Positions 1 to 11,351 of a DNA stretch of 64,000 nucleotides are shown one piece after another. The number at the start of each line of letters is the position of its first letter. The stretch's first letter is position 1. The position numbers were made by a program, and so were the translations under genes. The notes beneath the pieces are model-generated. The model did not search any database, was not told where the DNA came from, and saw nothing but the letters and a program-made list of their open reading frames with translations. Source of the stretch: Prinia subflava (taxonomy: Eukaryota > Chordata > Aves > Passeriformes > Cisticolidae); contig NC_086247.1 in NCBI RefSeq assembly GCF_021018805.1, forward strand, positions 96,303,338 through 96,367,337. Reading direction: 5' to 3'.

Positions 1-2
1 AG

Positions 3-188
3 CTGGAACTCCCGGTTAATATACCGGGGCAGTTTCCGTCAACTACTCGTGCAGATCCGTCTACAAACCATTTCTCACAGACAGGATCAGCTGCAGACCC
101 CTATTTCAGCGTGGCAAGATACAATCCTGCAGCAGTAGCTGAAGTGACTTCTTCACTTCATCAGAGAGCCAATTCAAACAATCAGTGA
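3..188 (+). pseudogene. End of an unidentified open reading frame
   Basis: An open frame enters at the left edge (first full codon at 3) and ends with TGA at 186-188, giving 61 residues. It is rich in Ser, Thr, Asn, Gln and Ala, has a segment reading PYFSVARYNPAAVAEV and ends in RANSNNQ. The composition looks like the disordered C-terminus of a real protein, and several codons keep CpG at the wobble position. I do not recognise the gene. It lies on the strand opposite to the gag remnant at 1719-2597. It could be the last exon of a neighbouring or retrocopied gene followed by 3' UTR-like sequence, or chance: another frame is also open for 45 codons. Coding status is uncertain. Confidence 0.3.
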
Positions 189-1718
189 GCAGTAAGCAAA
201 ATTTGTACAAATTAAGAGAAAAACTTAAGACCTCACCCATAATCCTGGGGGAGTATTTTAACAAGACAGAAAAAAACAAAGCACACCAAATAGAAGAAAC
301 TATTACAAAGAGCAGAACTTACTCTGTAATAAACCATACATTACTTAAATTCGGAACTTAAAACCCAGAAAAGTTTTCCAAAGCCAGGAGTCACTGTAAA
401 CATCAGGCCCCGGTAATCAGACAGCTTTATCTAGTACAATTATCAGAACATTAACACTACTGCTTTTTACTTCAGTCCAAAAAAAACTTCACAAACTTAG
501 CCTTTCTTAACAAACAAACTCGAGATAACTTGTGCCTAATTCCCAAAGTAAAGCTCCTGTATTTGCTATCCATTCTTGCGTATTATTAAACTTAAATACA
601 CAAGCAAACACCGACCAAACTTAACACCGGTGACAAAATGCTGCCTCTCATACATCACTTACTCTCCACCCCTGAAAACACAGGCACCAGGGCAACCTCA
701 AGGTTCACATCCTCCAAATTGAGGAGCAAGTAAGAAGACATAATATCAAAGGGACAACACAAACCATCTCCTTCTAAGGAGTCAATAATTAAAATTAAGA
801 ATCCCGGTTCCCAACTAGATAAAATACATACAGAATAGGAACTGCAAAGAATAAAGAAAAATCCTGTAACTACCAACACAGAGAATTATACCACTTTCCC
901 AACTTAATACTAGAATCCTGACTCCAATTACCATTCCAACACTATCTCGACAGAAAGATTTAGTTTCCTGCCTCTCAACAGCCACTTTAATTTTGGCTTC
1001 ACTGGCCACATGCTTCAACCTTTTGAAAGAAAAACTGAAACACACAAAACCCTTGCAGTACACTGTCTGCCAACACAAATGCCATATTCCTGCTCAAGCT
1101 AACAATCCGAATTCAAAATGTAGCAATTGTTTTAAACATAGATGAGCTACATCCACCATACTATCAACCTTTTGATCTGCACAAAATCCTCACATGCAGC
1201 AGACAGACAACTAAAAGGAAGATATATTTTCAGCTTTTCAAGAACAAACACCTAGGTATTTCCTACGCATAAGTATAGCTCTCATTCTTGGTCTCTTCTC
1301 TCAATACTTTTATCCATTTTTGCTTCCTATTTCGCCTTACAGGGCGGTTTTCTGTCCCGGGCAGCCTCGTCTAATCACTTTAAAGCTGCCGCTTTCCTTC
1401 GTCTCCCGGCAACCATGGACTGACTCGCCCTGCCGCTTGCGGGAAGGGGCGGGTTTCGTTCCATTCCCACGTTAGTGAAAAGAAGAAAAAAAAGAAAAAA
1501 AAACAACTCCGCCGATCTCGTCCAGGAGAAAAAAAACTCTTAAAGCAAAATACACAACTCTAGGGAGCCTCCAAAATGTATTCAGCCTGAAGTAAAAGAT
1601 CTACCACCACCAAGGAAAAGAGTAGGCAAGATTCCTTTTAATCCCTTTTCTATCTTTTTCTCCTTTTGCAGACTCACGTGAATTCTCGCATTTCTAATTT
1701 GCACGCTTCCCAACACCA
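189..1718. other. Unassigned non-coding DNA beyond the gag remnant
   Basis: About 1.5 kb with no coding exon I can support. The first part is AT-rich and reads like 3' UTR following the frame that ends at 188. Around 1340-1460 there is a short GC-rich patch, followed by A-rich runs near 1480-1510. I see no recognisable retroviral capsid, protease or polymerase here, although this is where they should follow the gag frame on the minus strand. Either the provirus is broken here by deletion or recombination, or this part was never viral. Confidence 0.4.
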
Positions 1719-2597
1719 CTAGTTATTCTCTAATGCATTCCAATTCACCTTTGGTAATTTCTGTTTTGCTCTACTGTCAAATTTCTTACGGGAATGCTTC
1801 TTTTCCCCCATTTTTCCTCCCGGGCCATTCTTGCTCTCACACCAACTGTCCCACCCCGAATCCCTCCCGGGCTCTTCAAGATCTCCTTCGGGGGTCCTGG
1901 TTTTAGCCAGGGCTCTAACTGGTGTATACCTGTCTGGTTTATTCTTCCACCCTTCGTTTTCCTTACCCTTCTTCTCTTTTTCTCCATATTTTAGTGTCGG
2001 TGGCCGAGGTGCGGGGTCAGGACCAGAAACGGGGGCAGGATTCCCTCTCGGGAATCTCTTTGAACGGGAGGGAGGTTTCTGGAGTGGCCGCTGAGCTCGG
2101 GGCTCCGCATGGGTCTCGGATGGCAGTGCTAACTCTGCCCCTGAGAAGGCCGGGGAGGAGGAAGTGGTAGGGGTAGGGGCTGGCAGGACGGGGGCCACCG
2201 AGCCGTGAGAGAAGTTTATCCCGTAGTCGAGTTCATTCCGTGTTTTCCTTTCCTCAGAACACAGCTTTACTCGTACCTCATACCATAACAGAACATATGC
2301 CAATTCCTCAAATTCTCTCCTTTTCTTCTTCGCTACATGTTCCCACAGAGCTTCCCACGCCCATTCGTCAAAAGTACCAAACACAGGCCATATAATATTA
2401 GGTCCTATCTCCTTTCCTCCCCAAACATTCATACACAAATAAATCATCCAATCTTTAGATGCTCCTCTCCTAATTGGGCATTCTTGCCAACCTTGCAACA
2501 ACTTTCCTAATGGACTTTTCCGAGGAATTTCAAGAGCAGCCCTCGCTGAGGTTTCCCTTAAGGAATCCTCCCGATCTCTGCTGAGATCTGATCCCAT
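1719..2597 (-). pseudogene. gag: Truncated endogenous retrovirus gag (matrix plus proline-rich region)
   Basis: Minus-strand frame. I place the start at the ATG at 2595-2597 because it gives MGSDLS, an N-myristoylation signal as in many Gag proteins; the frame is open a little further upstream. The first 120 residues look like a gammaretrovirus-type matrix domain: an early PLG..L..W motif, a WP.FGTFDE motif and a later Y...W. A Pro/Ser/Arg-rich stretch follows, then a basic tail, and the frame stops near 290 residues. Capsid and nucleocapsid are missing, so this is an old, defective copy. It sits downstream (minus sense) of a leader and an LTR at 3334-4020. Identification as retroviral matrix is fairly secure; the exact family is inferred. 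Confidence 0.7.
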
Positions 2598-3333
2598 ACT
2601 TCCCGTGGCACAGAAGTTATGGGATACCAAAAATTAAATCCCGAGTTTCCGAACTCGATGCCGTTAACTTAATGATCCAGCAGATGACCGTTCCGTGGAT
2701 GTTCGGTTAACGGCGGGGCTCTGTAACCGCCACCGAAAAAATTAAGCGACCCCCCTGGTCGCGGTCAAGAAGGCTTACTCGTCCCCGAACTCAAAAAGGG
2801 ACGTCCTCTTTCCTTCAGGACCCCCTGGTGACCTCCCCCACCCCGTCGGGTAACACTCACACACGAAGCGAAATATCACACGTTCCAATCGCTTCCCCGT
2901 TGGTCGGCCGTGTCCCTCGCGGGAGCAGCGGAAACGCGACCTTAAGGTCCGCTCTCGCTTCGTGATAAATCACGTCTCATTCACACACACACTCACACGC
3001 ACATACACGTTCTCAAGCACTTGGTCACCCCCACTCAACCACGCTATACTTACGGTCCTTTTCCTGCGTGGATTCTTCGTGCACTTAGATTTTTACGAGT
3101 GAAACAATACCGCGGTTCCAGGGGAAAACCCCTGCTGAGTTCCCGAGCCCCCCCAAGCTAGCTTGTCCTAATGCCTAATCCCTTTGCTGTTGTGGGTTCT
3201 GGGTTCGTAAAGCCAGTTCGTTCTTCCGGACTTACCCGCTCTGCCAGGCCGCTTTTTACGGCGGGGCGCCCCCCGGTCAGAAGCAGGGATCCGTAGAATA
3301 TTCAAAACTGGCCCCGCTGTTGGGCGTCAAAAT
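2598..3333 (-). other. Retroviral 5' leader with candidate primer binding site
   Basis: Untranslated stretch between the minus-strand LTR (3334-4020) and the gag start. On the minus strand, just inside the LTR, it begins with a segment close to a tRNA-Lys-type primer binding site (GACGCCCAACAGCGGGGC, 3311-3328 read in reverse), with mismatches to the usual form. The rest is GC-rich to mixed, with a CA-rich microsatellite near 2981-3008. A leader of about 700 bases is long but fits a gammaretrovirus-like element. I see no open frame in it. Confidence 0.5.
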
Positions 3334-4020
3334 TGTTATAAACGCCAGGACAAATTTATTGCCAAATTCAATAGTTTGGTTTATTAACATCCAAATTACA
3401 AAATTTAGAATCAAATTATAACAATTTCAAACAATAAAAACAAAACAATACGAACCCCACGAACAGCAAACTTACTTGACCGAAGTTCTCCCGGGAAAAG
3501 CAGAGTCAAGGGTGACCCCAGGGACACAGGACCTGGCAGCCAGTGCCTCTAGCTGGGTTCACAAATTTGCCCACCTAAAGGCCCAACTTAAATACCCTTA
3601 ACTTTCCCTTCGGCAATCTTCCTCCCATTGTTTCTTTAATCATCGGCCATTAACTTTATTTACATTAAATCCCGAAAGGGTCCCCAGGCATATTCAAATG
3701 CTAATGTCCAGAGTTAGTCCTTGCTTTGAGTAGGTGTGTGATGACCGGTGTGAGTCCTTGCTGGCACGTCTTGGCTGGCACGTAGCGTTTGACCGTTGCA
3801 AATCCCGATGAGTTTTTCTGCACGTAGGCAGGGGTAAGTCCTCAGCACCTCGTGTTCTCACCTTCTATTTTTGGAACCCGGAAGATCAGGGAGGTGCTTT
3901 ACAGAAATTCGTGAAATGTGCGAGTTGAGCAGACACACACATACCTTCATACAATATATATCACAGTTCCCAATCTATAATTATTTATAAAACATGAATT
4001 AAATAACCATATTTCCCACA
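3334..4020 (-). mobile_element. 5' LTR of the minus-strand endogenous retrovirus
   Basis: 687 bp bounded by TGTTATAAA on the left and CCCACA on the right (+ strand), as expected for TG...CA ends. It is clearly related to the LTR at 8619-9267, sharing for example the CCAGGACAA and TTCTCCCGGGAAAA segments. A polyadenylation signal (AATAAA on the minus strand, about 3353-3358) and a TATA-like TATTTAA (about 3587-3596) fix the orientation. It is the 5' LTR because leader and gag follow it leftward. The other LTR is not in the window. Confidence 0.75.
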
Positions 4021-4344
4021 TGCGTAGATTTACTTTTACAATAAAGTTGGTCATTACCTTTTTTGGGAAATGCATGGATGAAGATCAGGGTAAAGTGAAG
4101 TTCAGAAGTCTTAGTGTAGAGGTATTCTAAAATTATGTTTAAGAAAAAGGTAGAATATGAAATAAAGATGTTATATAATAGAAGAACAACTACAAACCCT
4201 TGTATTTTGTAGGTTTGTAGTATTTGAATAGTTCGTTTGTCCTAGTTTTATGAACAAACAAATTATATATGTACATAGCTTTTATATATTTATGGTTGTA
4301 TATGTTTATAGGTTTTATAAATATAGTTTAAAGTTTAGTAAAAT
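4021..4344. other. AT-rich non-coding DNA, no feature seen
   Basis: AT-rich single-copy-looking sequence between the retroviral LTR and the start of the CR1 copy. I see no gene or clear repeat in it. Confidence 0.5.
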
Positions 4345-5655
4345 CAAATGCAAAGTGCTGTACCTGGATTTGGGCATGTCTCAATACCGGAGTAAGTTAG
4401 GTGATGAACAGACCAAGAACAGCCCTGCTGAGAAGGACTTGGGGGTGCTGGTGGTTGAGAGGCTGGACATGACCTAGCAACATGCTCCTGCAGCTCAGAA
4501 AGCCACATGTGTCCTGGGCTGTTATCAAAAACAACGTGGGTGTTGCAGCAGCCTTCTCATTAGAGGGTAGAAATGAGTAGAGACACAGACTTGTTGCTTA
4601 TCACAGCATGAAAAGGGGCCTGGTTTATTCCTCTTTACAGTTTAGCCATCCTAATTCCAACTATTCATTGGCTCTGGCTGCAGCAAGCTCCTACTATAGG
4701 TTTCCCTTGCAGCCTCTAACTGCTGGTTATTTCCTGCTTAACTATGACTGCATATTTGCAGACTCTGAACACAGGCTTTTACCTAGCTAGACTATGACTG
4801 CAGGTTCCAGTAACAGGTTTTAACTGCAGACCCAGACCGACTTCACAGCAGTGCTTTTCTCTCTTGTTTTGCACAGTCCTTCTGGATCGCTCCTTCAGTA
4901 GATCGGTCCTCATCCCCTCTTCCTTAGGGTTCTCCTTGAGGTCCTCCCCTTCCCTCTTCCTCAATGGCTTCCCTTAACCAGCCAACCCACCCCTTTTATC
5001 ACACATCTTTATTGGCTATAGCTGTGGCTCATCAGGGGCAAGGCTGTATTGAGTAATTAACACAGCTGTTACTTATCAGGGCTAAGGTTGCCTGTAATCC
5101 CTTCTTCATGTGGGCAGCAGTGTGAGGGAGGTGATTCACTCCCTCCACTCAGGCGAGATCCCACCTGCAGTACTGCATACAGCTATGTGGACCCCAGCAC
5201 AGAAAGCAAGACCAGAGGAGACCACCAAGTTAGTTGGAAGGATGAATGGATTTCCTTATTTCCTGTGAGGAAAGGCTGGGAGAATTGTGTTTGTTCACCC
5301 TGAAATATAAAGGAAAAAAAGGGATGACCTAATTGCAGCCTTCCATTACCTGAAGGGAGCCCACAAAAAAGATGGAGAGAGATTATTTACAAGAGCATGT
5401 AGTGACAGGACAGGGTTTAAAGTGAAAGAGGAGAGATTTAGATGAGATATAAAGAATAAATAGAGGATGGAGAGACACTGGAACAGGCAGCACAGAGTTG
5501 TAAATACCCCATCCCTTGAAGTGCTGAAGGCCGGATTGGCTTTGAGCAACCTGGTCTAGTGAAAGGTATCCCTGCCCATGGTAAGGGGCTTGGAACTAGA
5601 TGATGTTTAAGGTCCCTTGCAACCCAAACTGTTCTATGATATATTCTGTGATGAT
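4345..5655 (+). mobile_element. CR1 LINE 3' fragment interrupted by an LTR
   Basis: Two separated pieces, about 4345-4540 and 5109-5655, join into one 5'-truncated CR1 retrotransposon in + orientation. The left piece has the conserved stretch around GACTTGGGGGTGCTGGTGG; the right piece continues with GAGGGAGGTGATTC and runs to the typical end, where TTCTATGAT and TTCTGTGATGAT mark the CR1 3' terminus. The interruption at 4541-5108 is a solo LTR. CR1 is the dominant LINE of birds. No intact open frame remains. Confidence 0.8.
4541..5108 (-). mobile_element. Solo LTR nested in CR1
   Basis: 568 bp with TGTTGCAGC at the left and CTTCTTCA at the right. It interrupts CR1 exactly, with an imperfect 6-bp target duplication: CGTGGG at 4535-4540 and TGTGGG at 5109-5114 (five bases identical). 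Minus orientation is shown by AATAAA on the minus strand (tttatt at about 4624-4629) and a TATA-like GATAAAAGG near 5000. No internal retroviral sequence remains, as expected after LTR-LTR recombination. Confidence 0.75.
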
Positions 5656-6945
5656 AGTTAAAATTAAAAACTCCAAATTAATATAAGAATGCTTTCCTTC
5701 AACTGTGCAAATTAGGAAATAATTTTGTTATGTGCAATATGCATTTTATTTTCACTATTAGAAAGCTGTAAGACAAAATATCCAGACACGTCAGGAACAG
5801 CTAGATTTTTGTTTAGAGCAAATTGTGTAGTTGCAAGTAAATTGTTTTGACCCACAATCACAGTTGTTTTCTTGTGATGTCTCCTAATATTGTACTGATA
5901 TTTAAGTTTAGAGCTAAAAATCAGCAGGTCCTAAACTCTTCTGTTTCTCATTTTGTTTGTAGACACATGGTATGGTTCCTCAAGTTCTAGTGTAAATATC
6001 AAAAGTAATGTCAGGCTCATCATCCTACTTGTGATCAATGAGACTTCTTTTTGGGAAGCCATTATTTCAAGAAATTGCTTTAAGAATTTTTGAAACTTGG
6101 TAGTGGATGAGACTTTCAGCACTGACATCCTTTTTCTTAAAATGTTGTTCTGGCACCGATGTGGCCTAGGACTGGCTCAGGCTTTGTGCTACTGACAGAG
6201 TTTGCAAAATTTACTCCGAAACAGTTTCGTGATTGTGAAATTCAAGTTTTTGAGTTGTTATTTTTGTGAGCCCAGAAAAACTTACTTGAAACAACCTGTG
6301 ATGAAGTGGAGCCACTGCCTTGAGCAAAAGACACTAGGCAAAAGAGAACCTGGCTTGGGTGCTCTGACTTTTTAAAAAAACCCTGGCAACCCCTAGCCCT
6401 GTTTCCAGCCCCAGAGCTGGGTCTTAAGGAGACAATAACAATCTTGGGCACAGATAGATATGGAATACAATAAAATTTTGGTTACCCAGGAGAAATACTT
6501 TTAAACTTACTTAAAAGCTACCTGAAGTAGTTTAAGGCTAAGGTCTTTAGTAACACATAAATGCAGCACTTAATTTTCTGTTGTGGCTTTTGCTGTTCTT
6601 TTTATTTTTTCTGGATTAAATTTGAGTAAGCTGGACTCATGTCTCTTCTTCAGAGTGGAAGCTATACAATTCACAGCTGGAAGACCCCCAAACATTTGGG
6701 GTTATCTACCATTTCCAGCAAGATGCAGAGTAAATGTGATAATTTCATATTAGTGGAAGAAGTACTAGACAAGGTTATCCCTGAATCTTAGTGAGTGCAC
6801 ATATGCAAGACCTTTGAGTCAGTGGTCTGATATCTGTCTCCTTGTCTTTACTTCTGCCACTATGCTTGGATGGTGCTGTGTGGTGGTACTGGGAGGGCTA
6901 AGGGAGGGAGATACACAAAGGTTTTTCATTGCTTCCATGGCTGTA
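5656..6945. other. Non-coding DNA, no feature seen
   Basis: About 1.3 kb of ordinary AT-rich sequence. Short open frames occur on both strands but none has a recognisable motif or splice context. Confidence 0.5.
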
Positions 6946-7291
6946 TGTCGCAGTTTTGGAGACAGGCACATGACTGAACACACCAAGTTCATGTGACAAC
7001 AGCCAAGATTTATTGATGGACACTCTCTTTTACAGGGGCTTCAAAATTCCCATGCTTGAACACCTGATTGGTCGAGGTCTTAACACTGCCCAGCTCACTG
7101 GCCAATTATAGGTCAGCATTCAGGATTAAATGGGATTGGCTAAGATCCCCTGTTTGAGTTCAAATCCAACCTATCATTGTCTCACGTGGGGACTTGTTTA
7201 CTTCTACTATTTAATGAACTAGGCTGGTCAAGCTGGGGTCTGTTATGGCCAATTTTATCTGTGCAGCTACAGACCAGCTGTAGCTGTCACA
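6946..7291 (-). mobile_element. Solo LTR with perfect 6-bp target duplication
   Basis: 346 bp, TGTCGCAG at the left end and GTCACA at the right, flanked by GCTGTA at 6940-6945 and 7292-7297. A minus-strand AATAAA near 7008-7013 gives the orientation. Perfect ends and duplication make this a clean solo LTR. A 6-bp duplication points to an alpha/betaretrovirus-like (class II) element; the family itself I cannot name. Confidence 0.75.
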
Positions 7292-7386
7292 GCTGTATTT
7301 GAGAATTTCACAGGTTTTTTGTACTTACCATTTCTACAAGGAGAACCAAATCTGCATGCTAGAATGTTTGATCTTGTATGAGGTAT

Positions 7387-7977
7387 TGTATTTCATCTGG
7401 CTGAGCTGGTGTTAATTTTCCCTTAGCAGCCTGCAGAGTGTTGTGCTTTGCATTTGTAGCTGGAAAAGTGGTGATAGCACATCAATGTTTTGTCTGCTGC
7501 TGAGCAGCACTGGCACACTATCAGCGCTGTCTCTTTAACAATTCTCTCATCCCCTCCTCCCATCAAGTGGGCTGAGAGTGGGCAATATCCTGGGAGAGGA
7601 CACGACTAGGCTAAAATAGCTGACGCAAATTAACCAAAGGGGTATTCCATACCACATGATGCCAGCTCAGATATAAAAGCTAAGGCAGAGAAGAGGAAGG
7701 GGGGCATTTGTTATTTTACAGTGTTTGCCTTCTGTAGTAACCACTCTGTGTGCTGAGGTCCTGCATTCTGGGAAGTGGCTGAAGTTACTGCTGGGAGGTA
7801 GAGATAATTTTTCCCCCCTTTGCTTATGTGCACAAACTTTCATTTTTTTCTTGGTTTAATAAGCTGCCTTATCTCAACCTTTTCATCTTATTTTACTCTG
7901 TGGTGTCCTGCTGGGAAGTGAAGTGATAGAGTGGGTTGGTGAGCACCTGGCATGAGAGCCAAGGTCAACCCACTACA
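7387..7977 (+). mobile_element. Avian ERVL-type LTR
   Basis: I recognise the layout of a widespread avian LTR: a segment near 7483-7503 (TGTTTTGTCTGCTGCTGAGC), then CCAAAGGGGTATTCCATACCA, a TATAAAAG box near 7673, and an end reading GTCAACCCACTACA. GTAT is found on both sides (7383-7386 and 7978-7981), a possible short target duplication. The same family occurs in opposite orientation at 40529-41124. No coding content. Confidence 0.7.
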
Positions 7978-8618
7978 GTATTTAGGTTGACTAGCATTTT
8001 TACAGCACAGAGCCTAGTTTTGAGTAACAGAACAGTCAGACAGGAAGACTTTCTAATAGTTCAAGTGTACTGGTTCTGTATTTACTTCACTGCATTCCAG
8101 TTCTGACCTTTAACTTTTTCAAGACTATGTTGTGTCAGGATATACAACTATTCCAAACAAAGCAGGGCTTTTTATTGTTTTCTAGTTTTTAAACTGAAAA
8201 CCAAGCATACATTGAAAAAACCCACCTAATAGTTACTCCTAGTTCTGGTTAGATTGTTTTGGATTTTTTTAAATTCTGCAATTTATTGTACTGACTGTAT
8301 CAAAACACTTCCACATGAAACACCAACTATGCTTCATAGTCCTAGAAGGTAGTGAGAAAGCTAGAAATGGAGCTTGTGAGAAATCACAGCATGAAAAAGC
8401 CTGAGACACTGTCTGTTGGCTGTATTTTTGAGGCATATATTTTCATAAATATTGTTTTAAAGTATCTGTATACAGACATTCAACCTCTTGCATAGCAGCC
8501 CTTTTCACCATGGAATTTACATATCAAACTTGATCAACAGAGAAATTTTACAGCAAGGGGAGTTGCTTTCCTTTTTGCTTAATTTGATAACTTTTTCTGA
8601 AAATGAGTATTTTGGTGT
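7978..8618. other. Non-coding DNA, no feature seen
   Basis: AT-rich sequence between two LTRs; nothing recognisable. Confidence 0.5.
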
Positions 8619-9267
8619 TGTTATAAATGCCAGGACAATTTATTACCAAATTCAATAATTTGGTTTATTAAAAATTCAAATCACAAAATTTGGAATCAAA
8701 TTACAGAATTTTAAGCAATAAAAAACCCCCCACAAACAGCGACACTTACTTGACAGAGTTTCTCCCGGGAAAAAGAGAGCCAAGGGTGATCCATAGACAT
8801 AGACCCTGGCCGTCTGTGTCTCTAGCTGGATACACGAATTTGCCATGTTGGAGGCTTGGTTTTTATATTCTTTATTCTGCCTCTGGCAATATTTCCCCAT
8901 ATTTCCCTTTGTTTCTTGGTTAGCTATTCAAACCCAAATCCATCTCCAGTCGGATTGAAAAGAGCTCCCGTCCCAAGTCCATGTGTTAATGTTCAGTTTC
9001 TATGGGTCCTTATAGTTGATGAATGTTCGAGATATGGGTGATATTGCTTGATGGTCTGTGAAGGTGGCTCCCGAGGTGTGAGTTGCTGATACCGGCTCAT
9101 CTCAACAGGTCCCCTCCCAATACTTGAGAAAGCTGCAAAGTCTTTTGTTCCCTTCTGAATGGCGAAACCTCCTAAAACATAGACTTTTACCTGATATAAA
9201 TTTATACAGCTTTATAATTTTCCAATTTACCATAAGAACATGAATTAATCATCTCACGGTTTTCCCA
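8619..9267 (-). mobile_element. Solo LTR of the same family as 3334-4020
   Basis: 649 bp, starting TGTTATAAATGCCAGG and ending TTTCCCA, aligned end to end by eye with the LTR at 3334-4020 despite indels. GTGT lies on both sides (8615-8618 and 9268-9271). A 4-bp duplication fits a gammaretrovirus-like element, in agreement with the matrix type of the gag remnant at 1719-2597. No internal region follows, so it is a solo LTR and an independent insertion. Confidence 0.75.
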
Positions 9268-10038
9268 GTGTTTTGCATGTGCTGTTTTTAAAATCAACAT
9301 CAGACAAATGATAGTTCTTAGTCCTCAGAAAGTAAAAGACTGTCCTTTAGTTTAACTAAAATCTATTAAAACTACCATATAAGCTTTAGTATGTAAGTAT
9401 TTTAACTGATGGAACCTTGTCAGTGTGTCCCATAATGAAAACTTTTTCCAACAAGATGACTTTTCTTGGCATTATAAGAACAAATTAATTCATTACCACT
9501 GTGAGTACAATTTCTGCATAATACTTTTTCTAAATGGGTATTTCCTAGAAAAGCTTCCTAGTTTGGAAGTTTATGATCATGATGCCATTTTACATATATT
9601 TTGAAAATGTGTGGTAGTGTTGATGTTGAAATCCATTGGGCTCTCCATGGGGCTTTTGATTCTGGAACTACAACAGATGTAGCTGATAGTTACCTTTGAG
9701 AAAAGTCTGCCTGTTCCTAAATTGTAACGGTTTAATTTTCTTTATCTCAAACTATTCTCAGACTATGGGTAGGAAAAGCTTTTCAGAAATATCTACTTAA
9801 TATAAACATTCTGGTAAATTAAGTCCTTTAAAAGTGGAACTACTTGCTTTACTTCCTTGGCAATACTAGACATATTTATTCCTAACACTTTTCTTGATAA
9901 ATAGAATTGTGCCTATTTTCAACACTGGATTAAAATTCAGTAGCCATTCTTTAACCTTATGTTGGTCTAACCTGTGTGATATTCTTGGAATTTCCCTTCC
10001 AAGATACCCTAATTAGGGTATTTTTTCTTCTGAAGTCC
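9268..10038. other. Non-coding DNA, no feature seen
   Basis: Ordinary AT-rich sequence with no recognisable gene or repeat. Confidence 0.5.
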
Positions 10039-10640
10039 TGTACGAGGGTTTGAAAGGATGAACGGAACTTGCAGCTTTAGTTTTTTGTGGTGTTTATTCA
10101 GTTTCTTATCTCAACGTCTGCACGCCGCTTGCTGCAAGCTTAACGTGCTGAAGAAACACTGCTGGCAAGCCCCCACCAGACAGAAAATTCAAAGTCTTTT
10201 AAAGGTCTCTAGTCCAATTAACTCTTAAAATGTACTATATTTACAGTTTTGTACCAATAATCACTACTTATTCTAGACAAGCAATTCCTGCCTCAAACTC
10301 ATTCTACCAATGAGTACTTTTTGGTACTGTCCCTGTGTCTAATGTCTCTTTGCCACCCTCACAGCAGAAGATAGAGTCGAAGAAGAAAAGATACCACCCA
10401 AAATTTTCCATCTTGCTCTCATCAACTTTCGTTCTAAAAATCCAAAACTACACATTTTCACCCTGTGACAAACTAAACTACTATTTATTTAAAAACTTTG
10501 TTGTTTGTAGTTTATCTCTGAGTGTTGGAAGTTTTTCCCATGGACTAAGGTCAAAGGCAGTGCCTTCCTGGGGTCCCAGCCAGGGTCTTGGACCCCCCAG
10601 GGCAATCCGAGGGGTTCTCCACGTGACCCGGACTCCAACA
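10039..10640 (-). mobile_element. Endogenous retrovirus LTR (approximate ends)
   Basis: About 600 bp from TGTACGAGGG to ACTCCAACA. The segment GTGTTTATTCAGTTTCTTATC (from about 10090) carries a minus-strand AATAAA, and the right part (TCCGAGGGGTTCTCCACGTG) looks like the outer U3 end. Overall composition is typical of avian LTRs. I could not find a target duplication, so the ends are provisional. Confidence 0.55.
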
Positions 10641-11351
10641 TGATGTGTTAGGTGTGATGTGTTAGATGGGAGTAAGACAAATATAGTTACTTTTGTGGAG
10701 GCTTCCACTTAAGTTTATTAGTCATTTTTTGAAACAAAAAACATGACATGCATACCAGATCCTCCATATATGTAGAAATGTCATGCTCTTAACATTTACT
10801 TGTGCCTTCCTTTGTGAAGAGGCTTTATGTATATTCCAAGGACTGCAGCTTTGATTAAAAGCTTGTCTTTTCCTTGCACCACCAAGAAAAGGAGAAAATG
10901 ATTCTTTGTATTATAGTCAGACCACCAAATAAAAATGGACTAAGTGATAATTACATAATATATATTAAAGGCAAGTATTGCTGGTAGATTTCTGCAATTC
11001 TTGCTCTGAATGGAATGCATAGTTGCTACCTCTCAAATTTCTAGTGCTGTAATATGGGATTCTTTAAATTAGTATGAAGAGTTTGTGGAGCCATAAACAT
11101 GCACTCAAAACAGCATAAAAATAGAGGATTTTATTTGATCTTGAGCTACAAATGGCATATTGTATTTCCATCAAGAAAAGTGTTTTAAAATTAAAGAAGA
11201 TGTTGTCATTGGTATTTTGTATAGTTATAGAGTCAATTTAATTTTGCAGAATCAATACCGTTAGTGTTAACAATACTTGTGGCATGACACTTAAGCCTGT
11301 ATATGATGCCTTGTTTATATCTCTCTTTCCTTTTTACTTGTATCTCCACAG
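10641..11351 (+). other. TNS3: End of the upstream intron with 3' splice site
   Basis: AT-rich intronic sequence with no repeat that I recognise. It closes with a pyrimidine-rich tract and the acceptor TTGTATCTCCACAG at 11338-11351, directly before the large TNS3 exon. Confidence 0.6.

Noticed and set aside
1794..2170. Three + strand frames opposite the gag remnant
   Set aside because: They are antisense shadows of the minus-strand gag frame in its GC-rich proline region.
3334..9267. The two related LTRs read as both ends of one provirus
   Set aside because: They have the same orientation, but the segment between them is CR1 and other LTRs, while the leader and gag lie to the left of 3334. 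They are separate insertions.
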